Origin: Deltaproteobacteria bacterium
GTDB lineage: Bacteria; Myxococcota_A; UBA796; SXON01
NCBI GenBank assembly: GCA_947445035.1
Contig: CANFCK010000007.1
Span: forward strand, 62,001-126,000
Reading direction: 5' to 3'
Length of the DNA stretch: 64,000 nucleotides
The translations under genes were made by a program, and so were the position numbers. Within the stretch, counting starts at the first letter, position 1; the number at the start of each line of letters is the position of its first letter. Of this stretch, positions 18,933 to 28,175 are shown piece by piece. The notes below the pieces were generated by a model. That model worked only from the letters and a program-made list of their open reading frames with translations, did no database searches and had not been told where the DNA came from.

Positions 18933-20536
18933 CACCGCCGCCGCCGCGCCACCAACAAGAGGGCCAGGGGCGCGCCCCACTTCCACGACCCGCCGCCGCC
19001 CTGGCAAGCGCACGCCTCCGGCGGCACCTCGTTGGCCGCCAAGGCCCCGCGGCCGGCCACATTGTCGAAGCCCTCGCCGCCGAGGTCCCGCGCCCCCTCC
19101 TCCGCCCAGGTCAGAAACTCCGCCGGGCCGTCATGGATGCCCGTCGCCTGCACCCACAGCGCCGCCAGCCCCGAAGCGTGGGGCGCCGCGGCGCTCGACC
19201 CGGTGAAGCCCTCCTCCCCGGTCGTCGCGGTGTGAACTCCCGAAGGTCCCACGAAATCGGGCTTGGTACGACCGTCGTTGGTTGGACCGCGGCTGGAGTA
19301 GTCAGGAATGCTGTCGTCCTCGACCGTGTATGCGCCCGTCGCGATGCATCCAAAACAGTCCGCCGGCAACGACAAGGACTGAACCAACGTGGCTTCCTCC
19401 TCGTCGACGCCCGACCGCGCGTGGAGATACCCGGTCAGACCAGAAAGGTCGGTCCCGAGCTCGGTGAAAACCGCGACGTACGCGCTCTCGCCACACTCGG
19501 CCACCTGCACCTCCTCGAAGGGGTCGTCGTCACCATCCTGGGGGTTCTCGGAGCGGCCGCACTCACGCTGCGTCTCAGCCTCGAAGACCACCAGATCGAG
19601 ATCGATGCCTGCCGCCCCGAAGGGCTCACTCCACCGAAAGCTCACGTTGACCCGGCCGTTGGGGGCGTTGACCTTGGTGGAGTAGTGGTCGCCGATGTTC
19701 ACGTATTGGCTGCCCGCCTCGGCCGAGAGCGCGCCGATCCGGTAGCGCTTGGCTTCGTTCCCCGCCGCGGCGACCATGATCACGCCGCCTTCGACCATGC
19801 CATCCGCGTAGCGCGTGACGGCCGAGGTACCGTCGGCGTGCGCCGTATTGTCGAAGCCGATGCTGCAGTTGACGACGTCCACCTCGGCGTCCAGTAGCGT
19901 TTGCAGGGCTTCGCCGTACTCGACCTCGGTGCCGAAGCTAGCGAAAATGAGCTCGGCGTCCGGCGCGAAGTCGTGGATGATCTCGGCGACACCCGCGCCG
20001 TGATTGCTGCTGTTGGGCGCGCCGCGCGAGAAGTCGGTCGTGACCTCGCCTGGAAGCTCCCCGCCGAGCAGGGCCTCGTAGCCATCGAAGCCGACGTCGA
20101 GCACCGCGACGGTGACCCCGGCGCCCGTGACCTGGTCGTTGGCGTGCCAGTCGGTCAACATGGTCGCCGCGTAGCCTTCGCTGGTGACCTCTTTCGGCCA
20201 GGCGCGGTGCGGCTCGCGGAGGTGGAGGACCTCCGGTTGCGACGCGACCTCCGCCAAGCGCGCCAGCGGCATGGACAGCTGCACCATCGTGCCGATCGTC
20301 GCCTCGACCGGCAGCGTCAAGCGCCGGGCGAACGCCCTCGCATCGGTGCCCGCGCGCAGCTCGACCACGACCTGTACGCTGGAGCCGAGCCCCGGCCGGT
20401 GAACCTGGAGCTGCGCCAGCGCCGCGGGCTCTCCGCTGGCCCGCCAAGCCTCCGCCAGAACGCTGGTCATGCGCGCTTCAGGCAGCGCCGGATCGACGGG
20501 ACGGGCAAAGGCGAGGGCCGACAGCACAACAAGCAT
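18932..20536 (-). CDS. S8 family subtilisin-like serine protease with MYXO-CTERM-like sorting tail
   Basis: GVTVAVLDVGFDGYEAL, SNHGAGVAEIIHD, GSSAAAPHASGLAALWVQATG; C-terminus EACACQGGGGSWKWGAPLALLLVARRRR. Confidence 0.85.
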   Translation of the reverse strand: MLVVLSALAFARPVDPALPEARMTSVLAEAWRASGEPAALAQLQVHRPGLGSSVQVVVELRAGTDARAFARRLTLPVEATIGTMVQLSMPLARLAEVASQPEVLHLREPHRAWPKEVTSEGYAATMLTDWHANDQVTGAGVTVAVLDVGFDGYEALLGGELPGEVTTDFSRGAPNSSNHGAGVAEIIHDFAPDAELIFASFGTEVEYGEALQTLLDAEVDVVNCSIGFDNTAHADGTSAVTRYADGMVEGGVIMVAAAGNEAKRYRIGALSAEAGSQYVNIGDHYSTKVNAPNGRVNVSFRWSEPFGAAGIDLDLVVFEAETQRECGRSENPQDGDDDPFEEVQVAECGESAYVAVFTELGTDLSGLTGYLHARSGVDEEEATLVQSLSLPADCFGCIATGAYTVEDDSIPDYSSRGPTNDGRTKPDFVGPSGVHTATTGEEGFTGSSAAAPHASGLAALWVQATGIHDGPAEFLTWAEEGARDLGGEGFDNVAGRGALAANEVPPEACACQGGGGSWKWGAPLALLLVARRRR

Positions 20537-20545
20537 GTCTGCGCC

Positions 20546-21268
20546 TTATCCAACCTCGGCGGCGATCACCCAGTCCGCGCCCCAGACCTGCGGCACCGCC
20601 GCCAAGGCGCGGGCGCGAAGTTCGGCGATGTGCGCCCCCATCGAGGCGGCGACCGCCCGGTCTCGGAAGTACGGCAGCTTCTTCTCGGCAACGTCGAGCT
20701 GCCCGTTGACGAAGCGCTCACCCAGGCGATTGGGGAAGCACTTGCTGTCCATGGCCCGGAATCCCGCCCGCCCGAGCCAGTCCAGCACCACGTCGCGGGG
20801 GTACTCCCGGTAGCACCGATGGCCCGCCAGAAGAATGGCGGCGTCACGGACACGACACACCTCGTCGAGCACGCTGCCATCACGTGGCTGGGGCTCCAGG
20901 CCCACGAGGAACAGCCGGGCACCGACGTGGGGGCGGATGCGCTCCAGGAATTGGTACTGAAAATAGGGCGCGTGCCCGTCAATGGAGCCGATCACGTAGT
21001 CGGCGACGACCACGTCGAAGCGCTCCCCGGCCAAGAGCGTCGGGTCCGTCCACTGGCCCAGGATCACCTGGGCCTCGGGCGCCACCTGCCTCAGCCCGTC
21101 CATCCGCCAGCTCTCCGCCGTGACCGCGGTCAGCGAACGCGGCGACAACGAGCGCAGCCAGCGCAAGGAGTGGTCCCCCGTGCCCGCGTCGAGCACCGAC
21201 CCCCAGGTCGGACCGTGGAGCGCGTTGAACCACGAGAAGAGCGCGTCTTCCCGCACGAGCGGCGACAT
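20546..21268 (-). CDS. Class I SAM-dependent methyltransferase-like protein
   Basis: GSVLDAGTGDHSLRWLRSL...FDVVVADYVIGS; internal ATG at 21268 shares a base with the tyrS stop (TGATG). Confidence 0.65.
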   Translation of the reverse strand: MSPLVREDALFSWFNALHGPTWGSVLDAGTGDHSLRWLRSLSPRSLTAVTAESWRMDGLRQVAPEAQVILGQWTDPTLLAGERFDVVVADYVIGSIDGHAPYFQYQFLERIRPHVGARLFLVGLEPQPRDGSVLDEVCRVRDAAILLAGHRCYREYPRDVVLDWLGRAGFRAMDSKCFPNRLGERFVNGQLDVAEKKLPYFRDRAVAASMGAHIAELRARALAAVPQVWGADWVIAAEVG

Positions 21269-22425
21269 CAGGCCGACTCGAGCCGGGTGGCCCGCTTCTT
21301 TCCCGCCCAAAGCACGCCCGGCCCGTCGATCGTGGCCTTGACGTCGGTGATCTTCTCGGTGCCGAAGGAGACCGCCCCGCCCTCCACCAAGCGCCGCGCT
21401 TCCGAGTTGGACTTGGCCGCCCCCGCCGCCACCAGCGCCGTGAGCACCCCCACCGGAAAACTGACCGTGATGGTTGGCATGTCCTCGCTCACCCCGCCCG
21501 CGAAGGCAACCCGCGCCGCAGCCTCGGCCGCCCGTGCCGCGTCGCGACCGTGAACCACCGCGGTGGCCTCAAGGGCGAGGGTGCGCTTGGCGGCGCGGAT
21601 GTCCGAAACATCGATGGCGTCGAGCTCCAAGAAGGTGAAAAGCTTCAGAAAGCGCTCGACGTCGCGGTCGTCGACGTTCAGCCAGTATTGGAAGTACTCG
21701 TAGGGCGCGACGCGGGCCGGATCCAACCACACGGCGCCATTGGCGGACTTGCCCATCTTCGCGCCGTCCGCCGTGGTCAAAAGCGGCGTCGTCAGCCCGA
21801 ACGACTGGCCACGCTCGATGCGCCGGATGAGGTCCATTCCGCTGACGATGTTGCCCCACTGGTCGCCGCCGCCGACCTGGATCGTGCAGCCGTGCCGGCG
21901 GAAAAGCTCCAAGAAGTCGTAGCTTTGCAACAGGACATAGTTGAACTCGATGAAGGACAGCCCTTGGTGACGCTCCAGCCGCGTGCGCACGCTGTCGGCG
22001 CGCAGCATGTCATTGACCGAAAAGTAACGGCCGATCTCGCGGAGGACCTCGATGTAGCCGAGCTTGTCGAGCCAGTCGGCGTTGTCGATCATCCGGCCAG
22101 TGCAGAACTTGGCGATCTGAGCGCCGATGCCTCTTTTGTTCGCCTCTAGCCTCTCGTTGTCCATGAAGTCGCGGGTACTGTCGCGACCGGAAGGATCACC
22201 GACCTTCGCGGTCCCGCCCCCTACAACGGCGATGGGATGGTGCCCCGCGCGCCCCAAGTGGGCCATGACCATGAGCTGCACCAGATTGCCGACGTGGAGC
22301 GACTCCGCCGTCGGGTCGAACCCGATGTAAAACGTGCGCGGTGACTCCAGGTGGGCGCGGAGCCCCGATTCGTCGGTGCAGGCCTGGAAGAAGCCTCGGG
22401 CCTTGAGGATGTCGAGCACATGCAT
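21268..22425 (-). CDS. tyrS: Tyrosyl-tRNA synthetase
   Basis: FYIGFDPTAESLHVGNLVQLM, GGDQWGNIVSGMDLIRR, KMGKSANGAVWLD, S4-like C-terminus. Confidence 0.95.
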   Translation of the reverse strand: MHVLDILKARGFFQACTDESGLRAHLESPRTFYIGFDPTAESLHVGNLVQLMVMAHLGRAGHHPIAVVGGGTAKVGDPSGRDSTRDFMDNERLEANKRGIGAQIAKFCTGRMIDNADWLDKLGYIEVLREIGRYFSVNDMLRADSVRTRLERHQGLSFIEFNYVLLQSYDFLELFRRHGCTIQVGGGDQWGNIVSGMDLIRRIERGQSFGLTTPLLTTADGAKMGKSANGAVWLDPARVAPYEYFQYWLNVDDRDVERFLKLFTFLELDAIDVSDIRAAKRTLALEATAVVHGRDAARAAEAAARVAFAGGVSEDMPTITVSFPVGVLTALVAAGAAKSNSEARRLVEGGAVSFGTEKITDVKATIDGPGVLWAGKKRATRLESA

Positions 22426-22520
22426 GCGGGGCAAGGTGCCCACATGTGTCGACGGTGTCAATGCGGTGCGCGTATCTGCTCGTGCCAGAGTACCATGGCC
22501 CTGTTCCAGGTCTCTACAGC

Positions 22521-24467
22521 ATGCTCTCCGCCCCCCGCCTCGTCCTGTTGACCCTCTGCGGCGCTGCTTGCGTCATCGACAACGGTGTCAGCGGCAAGAA
22601 CGACGGCACCTCCGACTTCGACAGCTCCAGCGATTGGGAGCCACCGGATGACACCGACGACACCGACGACACCGGAGACTCTGGCGGGGACACCCACGTC
22701 GATCCCCAGTGCCCGAGTTCCTACTACCCGGGCAGCGTCTTGGCCCAGGACGAGGAGTGCTACAGCGCTTCCCCCGAGGTCGGCACCTTCACGCCGGTGG
22801 TGGAGTGGGAACGGCAGACGTTCAGCCTCGGCACCGCAGGGTCGTCCAGCTGCATGATGCAGCCCATCGTCTGCCCGCTGACCGATGACGACGGCGACGG
22901 CGACGTCGATGAAAACGACATCTCCGACGTGCTGATCATCACCTACTCGCCAGGTGTGCTCCGCGCGCTCGACGGCAGCAATGGCGACGAGCTCTGGGCC
23001 GGTAGCTACAGCGGCATCCAGATCACCGGCGGCGCGGCCTGCGGGGACCTCGATGACGACGGCCACGTCGAGATCGTCGCCGCCACCGGCAGCGGCGTGG
23101 TGGTGTACGACTACGAGGGCAACGAGGTCTGGGACTACTCCGGCTGCGGCGGCGCCATGGACGGTACGTCGGACTCGCCGGCCATCCACGACATGGACGC
23201 CGACGGCGACCCCGAGGTCATCATCGGCTCGTGTATCATGGACAAGGACGGAAGTCTGCTCGGCAAGGGGAGCAGCGGCTATGGCAGCTCCACCAACGTC
23301 GGCAGCGCCGCGGTGACCGCCGATCTCGACCAGGACGGGGACTTGGAGGTCGTGGCTGGCAACGCCGCCTACGACATCGATGGCAACACCGAATGGACCA
23401 ACAGCGAGCGGGACGGCTACCCCGCGGTCGGCAACTTCGACAGCGACAACTACGGCGAGATCGTGGTCACCGGCGACGCGCAGATGCGCATCCTCGACGA
23501 TGACGGCAGCCTGATGTGTTCGGCCGCCATCCCCGCCGCCTCTGGCAGCTACGGCGGCCCGCCAACGGTCGCGGACTTCGACGGCGATGGTGAGGCGGAA
23601 GTCGGCGTGGCCGCAAACTCCACCTACACCGTCTTCGAGACCGACTGCTCGGTCCTGTGGCAGTCCACCGGCACCACCGATCCATCGTCTGGCAATACCG
23701 GTAGCTCCGTCTTCGACTTCGAAGGCGACGGCATCGCAGATGTGGTCTACGCCGACGAACACTGGGTCTGGGTCTTCGACGGCGCCGACGGCTCCATCAA
23801 GATGCAGGACGCCAACCACAGCAACAACACGTGGCTCGAGTACCCCAGCATCGCCGACATCACCGGCGACGACTCGGCCGACATCGCCGTCTGCAACACC
23901 CCCGGCAGCTGGGGCAGCTACACCGGCGTCACGGTCTTCGGCGACGCGGACGCCAGCTGGCGCAAGGGTCGCCGGATATGGAACCAGCACGGCTACAGCA
24001 TCACCAACGTCGAAGATGACGGCTCGATCCCGCAGAACGAAGAGACCAACTGGCTCACCTACAACAACTACCGCTCGGGCGACCTCACCGCTGGCGCAGG
24101 CTACTCGGGTCCTGACCTCGTCGCGAAGATCGTCGATGTGTGCACCGACGAGTGCAAGGCCGGCAACATCACGATGTACGTCGCTGTCGGCAACCAGGGG
24201 TACAACGACGTCGAAGACGACTTCTCCGTCAACGTGTGGTCGTTCACTTCGGCGGGGCTGACGCTCATCCACGAGGAGCTGTGGACCAGCACCATCGCGG
24301 CCGGCGTGCTCAGCGACGCCCTGGAGATCAACCTGACCGGCTTGGTCACCCCCATCGAAGACCTCGTGATCACCATCGACGGCGGCAACGACGCCACCAG
24401 CGGGATCGTCGATGAGTGCAAAGAAGACAACAACGAGGATTGGTGGGGCGCGTTCGTCTGCCCCTGA
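22521..24467 (+). CDS. FG-GAP/VCBS-repeat lipoprotein
   Basis: MLSAPRLVLLTLCGAACVIDN lipobox, DDTDDTDDTGDSGGD spacer, repeated DLDDDGHVEIVAATG / DMDADGDPEVIIGS / DLDQDGDLEVVAGN / DFDGDGEAEVGVA. Confidence 0.85.
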   Translation: MLSAPRLVLLTLCGAACVIDNGVSGKNDGTSDFDSSSDWEPPDDTDDTDDTGDSGGDTHVDPQCPSSYYPGSVLAQDEECYSASPEVGTFTPVVEWERQTFSLGTAGSSSCMMQPIVCPLTDDDGDGDVDENDISDVLIITYSPGVLRALDGSNGDELWAGSYSGIQITGGAACGDLDDDGHVEIVAATGSGVVVYDYEGNEVWDYSGCGGAMDGTSDSPAIHDMDADGDPEVIIGSCIMDKDGSLLGKGSSGYGSSTNVGSAAVTADLDQDGDLEVVAGNAAYDIDGNTEWTNSERDGYPAVGNFDSDNYGEIVVTGDAQMRILDDDGSLMCSAAIPAASGSYGGPPTVADFDGDGEAEVGVAANSTYTVFETDCSVLWQSTGTTDPSSGNTGSSVFDFEGDGIADVVYADEHWVWVFDGADGSIKMQDANHSNNTWLEYPSIADITGDDSADIAVCNTPGSWGSYTGVTVFGDADASWRKGRRIWNQHGYSITNVEDDGSIPQNEETNWLTYNNYRSGDLTAGAGYSGPDLVAKIVDVCTDECKAGNITMYVAVGNQGYNDVEDDFSVNVWSFTSAGLTLIHEELWTSTIAAGVLSDALEINLTGLVTPIEDLVITIDGGNDATSGIVDECKEDNNEDWWGAFVCP

Positions 24468-24517
24468 CCACTCCCTGACCGTGCCGCCGTCGGCCCGGGG
24501 ATACCCCCCCGCCGCAT

Positions 24518-25921
24518 ATGGACGTCGACCGCCTTCGCAGTTTCCGCACGCCCTTCGAGGACATGGAAGCGGCCGTGATCAAGCTGGCCCTCGCCCGGCC
24601 CAACGAAGTCCATCGCAGCAAGGTCGATGCGCTGCGCTACGTGCTGTCGTTCGCGCGCCTGCAGCTCGTCCGCAACCGCGATGGGGACGATGTCGATGTG
24701 GCCGACGCCCTCGCCGCCCACGCCTGGCACGTCAAGCAAGAACTGGCGCCCCTCCTCGACGAGGACGCCACGTTGGCCCGCACCACCCAACACCTGGCCC
24801 CGCTCATCCAAACCACGCGGGAGTGGCGGCGGCGCCTGCTGGAGCACTTCCCGTTGGGCGAAGCCAGCCTCGACGCCGAGGTCTGCGAGCGCCCGCTGGT
24901 GGTGACCTGCGGGGGCGGCGGCGGCGCGGGCTACGGCTACGCGGGGGCGTGGCAAGCCTTGCAGCGGGCGGGCCTGCAACCGGCGCTCATCTCGGGGACG
25001 TCGATGGGCGCCTTGATCGCTCTTTTCCGGGCGCGCCGGAGGGTCTTCGACACCGCGCCGATGTACCTCGCCGCGCAACGCCTGACTTTTCCGGCAGTTT
25101 TCCGGACGCTGCAGACCGACAGCCGGTACGGCGTGCCGGCAACGCTGCGGCTGTACTTGCGGGCGGCGATCGGCTCGCTTTTCCACACGCCCGAGGGCAC
25201 GCCACTCACGTTCCGCGACCTCGAGATTCCCCTGCTCGTGGTGGCCACCGGCCTCGGGGTCGACGCGCTCAAACACGACCTCGACTTCTACGAACACTTC
25301 CTCGACGACGCCATTGGGCAAGGAACCCAGCTCCGCGCACGGGGTGCGCAGAAGCTCACCCACGCGGCCACCATCCTCCGTGAGTTGGTCTCCACGCCCG
25401 ACGCCCTCCAAGAGGTGGTCTTCGGCGCCGACGAATCGACGATGGACGCCGACATTCTCGATGCGGCCGGCTTCTCCTCGTCGATTCCGGGTCTCATCCA
25501 CTACGACGTGCTGCGCGACGACCAGCGCATGAAGACGTTGTTGGACGGGCTCTATGCGCGAAACGGCATCACCCGGCTGGTCGAAGGCGGCCTGGTCAAC
25601 AACGTCCCCGTCAAGCCCGCGTACGAAGCGGTGTGGTCGGGCCGCATCCAGAGGCGAAACGCCTACTATCTGGCGCTGGACTGCTTCAAAGCCCGCGCCC
25701 GCAGCGCCATCTTCTTCCCAATCCAGCAGCTCGTCCGCCCGAATGTGCAGCGCAACCTAGCCTTCGCGAACCTATACTTTCCGCTGGACCGCACCCTCAA
25801 CCCGCTGAATCTGGTCCCTGGCTACGACGACGTCGTGCGCGCCCAGGATTGGACGGCAGAAGAGATGCAGCCGCTGATCCCGACCATCGTCGAGAGCTGT
25901 CGGACGCTGCCAGCGTTGTAG
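24518..25921 (+). CDS. Patatin-like phospholipase family protein
   Basis: CGGGGGAGYGYAGAWQALQRAG, GTSMGALIALFRARR (GxSxG), VEGGLVNNVPV (DGG/EGG-type). Confidence 0.85.
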   Translation: MDVDRLRSFRTPFEDMEAAVIKLALARPNEVHRSKVDALRYVLSFARLQLVRNRDGDDVDVADALAAHAWHVKQELAPLLDEDATLARTTQHLAPLIQTTREWRRRLLEHFPLGEASLDAEVCERPLVVTCGGGGGAGYGYAGAWQALQRAGLQPALISGTSMGALIALFRARRRVFDTAPMYLAAQRLTFPAVFRTLQTDSRYGVPATLRLYLRAAIGSLFHTPEGTPLTFRDLEIPLLVVATGLGVDALKHDLDFYEHFLDDAIGQGTQLRARGAQKLTHAATILRELVSTPDALQEVVFGADESTMDADILDAAGFSSSIPGLIHYDVLRDDQRMKTLLDGLYARNGITRLVEGGLVNNVPVKPAYEAVWSGRIQRRNAYYLALDCFKARARSAIFFPIQQLVRPNVQRNLAFANLYFPLDRTLNPLNLVPGYDDVVRAQDWTAEEMQPLIPTIVESCRTLPAL

Positions 25922-25934
25922 AACGGCAGCCCGC

Positions 25935-25957
25935 GCCCCGGGCCCCCCGCCCGGGGC
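25935..25957. terminator. GC-rich hairpin, possible terminator after the patatin gene
   Basis: GCCCCGGG 25935-25942 pairs with CCCGGGGC 25950-25957, 14 nt after stop; no T tract. Confidence 0.35.
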
Positions 25958-26005
25958 CCCCCGCCCCCCACGGCCCGGCGCACCCGCCTCGCGTCTCGCG
26001 CGACA

Positions 26006-26024
26006 ATAGTAACGATGTTACTAT
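26006..26024. promoter_or_regulatory. Palindromic operator candidate upstream of TetR-family gene
   Basis: ATAGTAAC-gat-GTTACTAT, perfect 8+8 dyad ending 7 nt before ATG 26032. Confidence 0.6.
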
Positions 26025-26031
26025 ATGGCCG

Positions 26032-26637
26032 ATGAGCACCCCCACCCTTCCCCGCCCCGCGCCCCCGACTCCGGAGCTATGGTACAAAAAACTACGGTAC
26101 CATCATGGTAATCTGCGGTCATCCGCGCTCGCCCGCGGGCGACAGATCGTCAGGCTCCACGGACCCTCCGCGCTGACCCTCCGAGGGCTGGCGCGCGATC
26201 TGGGGGTCAGCGCCACCTCCGTGGTGCGCCAGTTCGGGAACCTCCCGGGCCTGCGCTGCGCGGTGGCCGAGGCGGCGCTCGAATTATTGAAGACGCAGGT
26301 GGGGCTGGCACCCCGAAGCAAAGTTGGCGTCGAGGACGTTGCTGGCCGGTGGGTCGCCTTTGCGGCCGCCCAGCCCAACCTGTACCGCCTGGTCGCGGGC
26401 GAAGGTTGGCACGCCCCGGGCATCGGCACTCGAGGAATCCACGGCTTGTTTGCCGTTCCATCGCCGCTCCGCACCCTGGAGGGCGCGATCCGCTGGCGCG
26501 GAGAGCCGGGGCGGGCGTGCTCCCTTGCGTCCACGATCCACGGCCTCGCCCTCGCACGCATCGACGGCGTCGCGGCCGCCTCGGTTGACACCGCGCTGGC
26601 CCGGGCGCTGCACCCGGTCAGAACCCCGGCGTCGTAG
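26032..26637 (+). CDS. TetR/AcrR family transcriptional regulator
   Basis: YHHGNLRSSALARGRQIVRLHGPSALTLRGLARDLGVSATSVVRQFGNLPGLRCAVAEAAL. Confidence 0.85.
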   Translation: MSTPTLPRPAPPTPELWYKKLRYHHGNLRSSALARGRQIVRLHGPSALTLRGLARDLGVSATSVVRQFGNLPGLRCAVAEAALELLKTQVGLAPRSKVGVEDVAGRWVAFAAAQPNLYRLVAGEGWHAPGIGTRGIHGLFAVPSPLRTLEGAIRWRGEPGRACSLASTIHGLALARIDGVAAASVDTALARALHPVRTPAS

Positions 26638-26640
26638 AGC

Positions 26641-28144
26641 TCACAACGTCTTCAAATACTCGATCACATGCCCGCGATCGCCCCCTGACACCACCGTCTC
26701 ATGCCCGCCGTTCGCGAGGCCGGCGATCGACGCGTCCACGCCGTTTCTCGGCTCAGCCAGCCACGCCTCGGGTGGCACGGCCGGGATGCCGACGCAGGCC
26801 TCGTCGAAGTCGGTCGCGGGATCGTCGGGAGGCCCGACGACGAAGCGCGCGGGACGCTCCTCGACCGGTGACAACAGCGCGCACAACGTGGGGAAGCTGC
26901 CGTTGTGGAGGTACGGAAACCACGCCCAGATGCCGTCAAGGGGCGGCGGGACGTAGCCCGCTTGGACCGTCACCACCATGTTGATCGCCTGACTGAGAAC
27001 CAGGGCATTGAGCGCCTCGGCGAAGTCGGACATCCCCGCCGCTCGTTGGGGGTCGGTTCCGACATCGACCGGTGCGGTCTGGGCCGCATAGCGCACCGCG
27101 ACCGTCGTAAGCGCTTCTTCACCGTAGAATCCTTCTGACCAGCCTTTGTCGTACTCACCGTGGCAACCGGCACACGAGGCGGCCTGGTCGATGGGGTAGT
27201 CGGGGAGGACCTGGCGCCAACGCGGCGCGGAGGTGTTGAAGACCGCGACCGTCAGCTCGTCGACCACGTGCCCGTTCTCACCCAGCCAGGTTTCCAGCTC
27301 GCGGAGATCGGTGCCGCGGCCCAGCTCGTTCCAGAGGACGTTGGTGAAGATAGGATTGCCGCTCACGATGCTGCCATCGGCCAACCAAGCCGTCTTGTAG
27401 CGGAGCGTCCACCACACCGCCGGCTTGCTTTCGGCAACGAGGTCATCGAGTGCGCTGGGGCGGCGCGACCCCTCCCACTGTGCGTCACGCGTCGCCCACG
27501 CGTCGGGGGTGCGCCTGGCCACGCTCAGCCCCACCCGCGCCAAGGAGGTGTCCAGACCGTGCGCCTCCGGAATCCCGGCGCCCACCGCCGAAAGATTGGC
27601 CTGAGCGCGCTCGTAGAGCACCATGTCGGCCTGCGAAGCATCCGTCAGGCTCTGGTCCATCGTGGGCGTCAGCAGCGGAAAGTAGGAGACGGAGAGCGCC
27701 GGCCCATGCTCCGTCGTCACCGCCGCCAAGCCCATTGGCTCACCCGCCGACACTCCGCTCGGAAGGAGAACGCTTCCATCACCAGGGTACGCGGGCAGTC
27801 CCAGCCACTGCGCCATCTCGTCGAGGGTGCCGAAGCCCAGCAGGCTTCGCGCCAAGGTCTGGAGGTCCTTCCGATCGGCGTCCCGGGTGTCGACTTCGAA
27901 GAGCACCGCGAATGACCCGGCGGGAAGGAGCACGCCGGAGACCGACACCGGCCACACCCCCGCGTGCGCGAAGCCCGCTTCCGTGTTGGCGATCAGTGTT
28001 GTGTCGATCGGTGCCCTCGGGGATGGCGGCATCCTCGGACCAGTCGGCGACGTCGTGTTCACAGACGCCGTCGTCGTCGAGGTCGAGGCCGTTTGGACAG
28101 CCCTCGGACTCCGGGGGGACGCAGGCGAGGAACAGCGTGAGCAC
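26641..28144 (-). pseudogene. c-type cytochrome-domain lipoprotein, interrupted by an apparent single-nucleotide frameshift
   Basis: CAGCH heme motif and WAWFPYLHNGSFPTL in the 26641-28176 frame; lipoprotein start VLTLFLACVPPESEGCPNGLDLDDDGVCEHD lies in the other frame (27779-28231 ORF). Frames join near 28014-28022. Confidence 0.6.
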
Positions 28145-28175
28145 GTTTCCGGGTGCCGCGGGGTACTCTTGTCCA

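Noticed and set aside
22458-24272. 604-aa minus-strand ORF
   Set aside because: Antisense shadow of the FG-GAP lipoprotein; composition (V/D/A-rich) reflects the repeated GAC/GTC codons
25935-25957. Confident intrinsic terminator
   Set aside because: Strong GC hairpin but no T tract; kept only as a low-confidence feature
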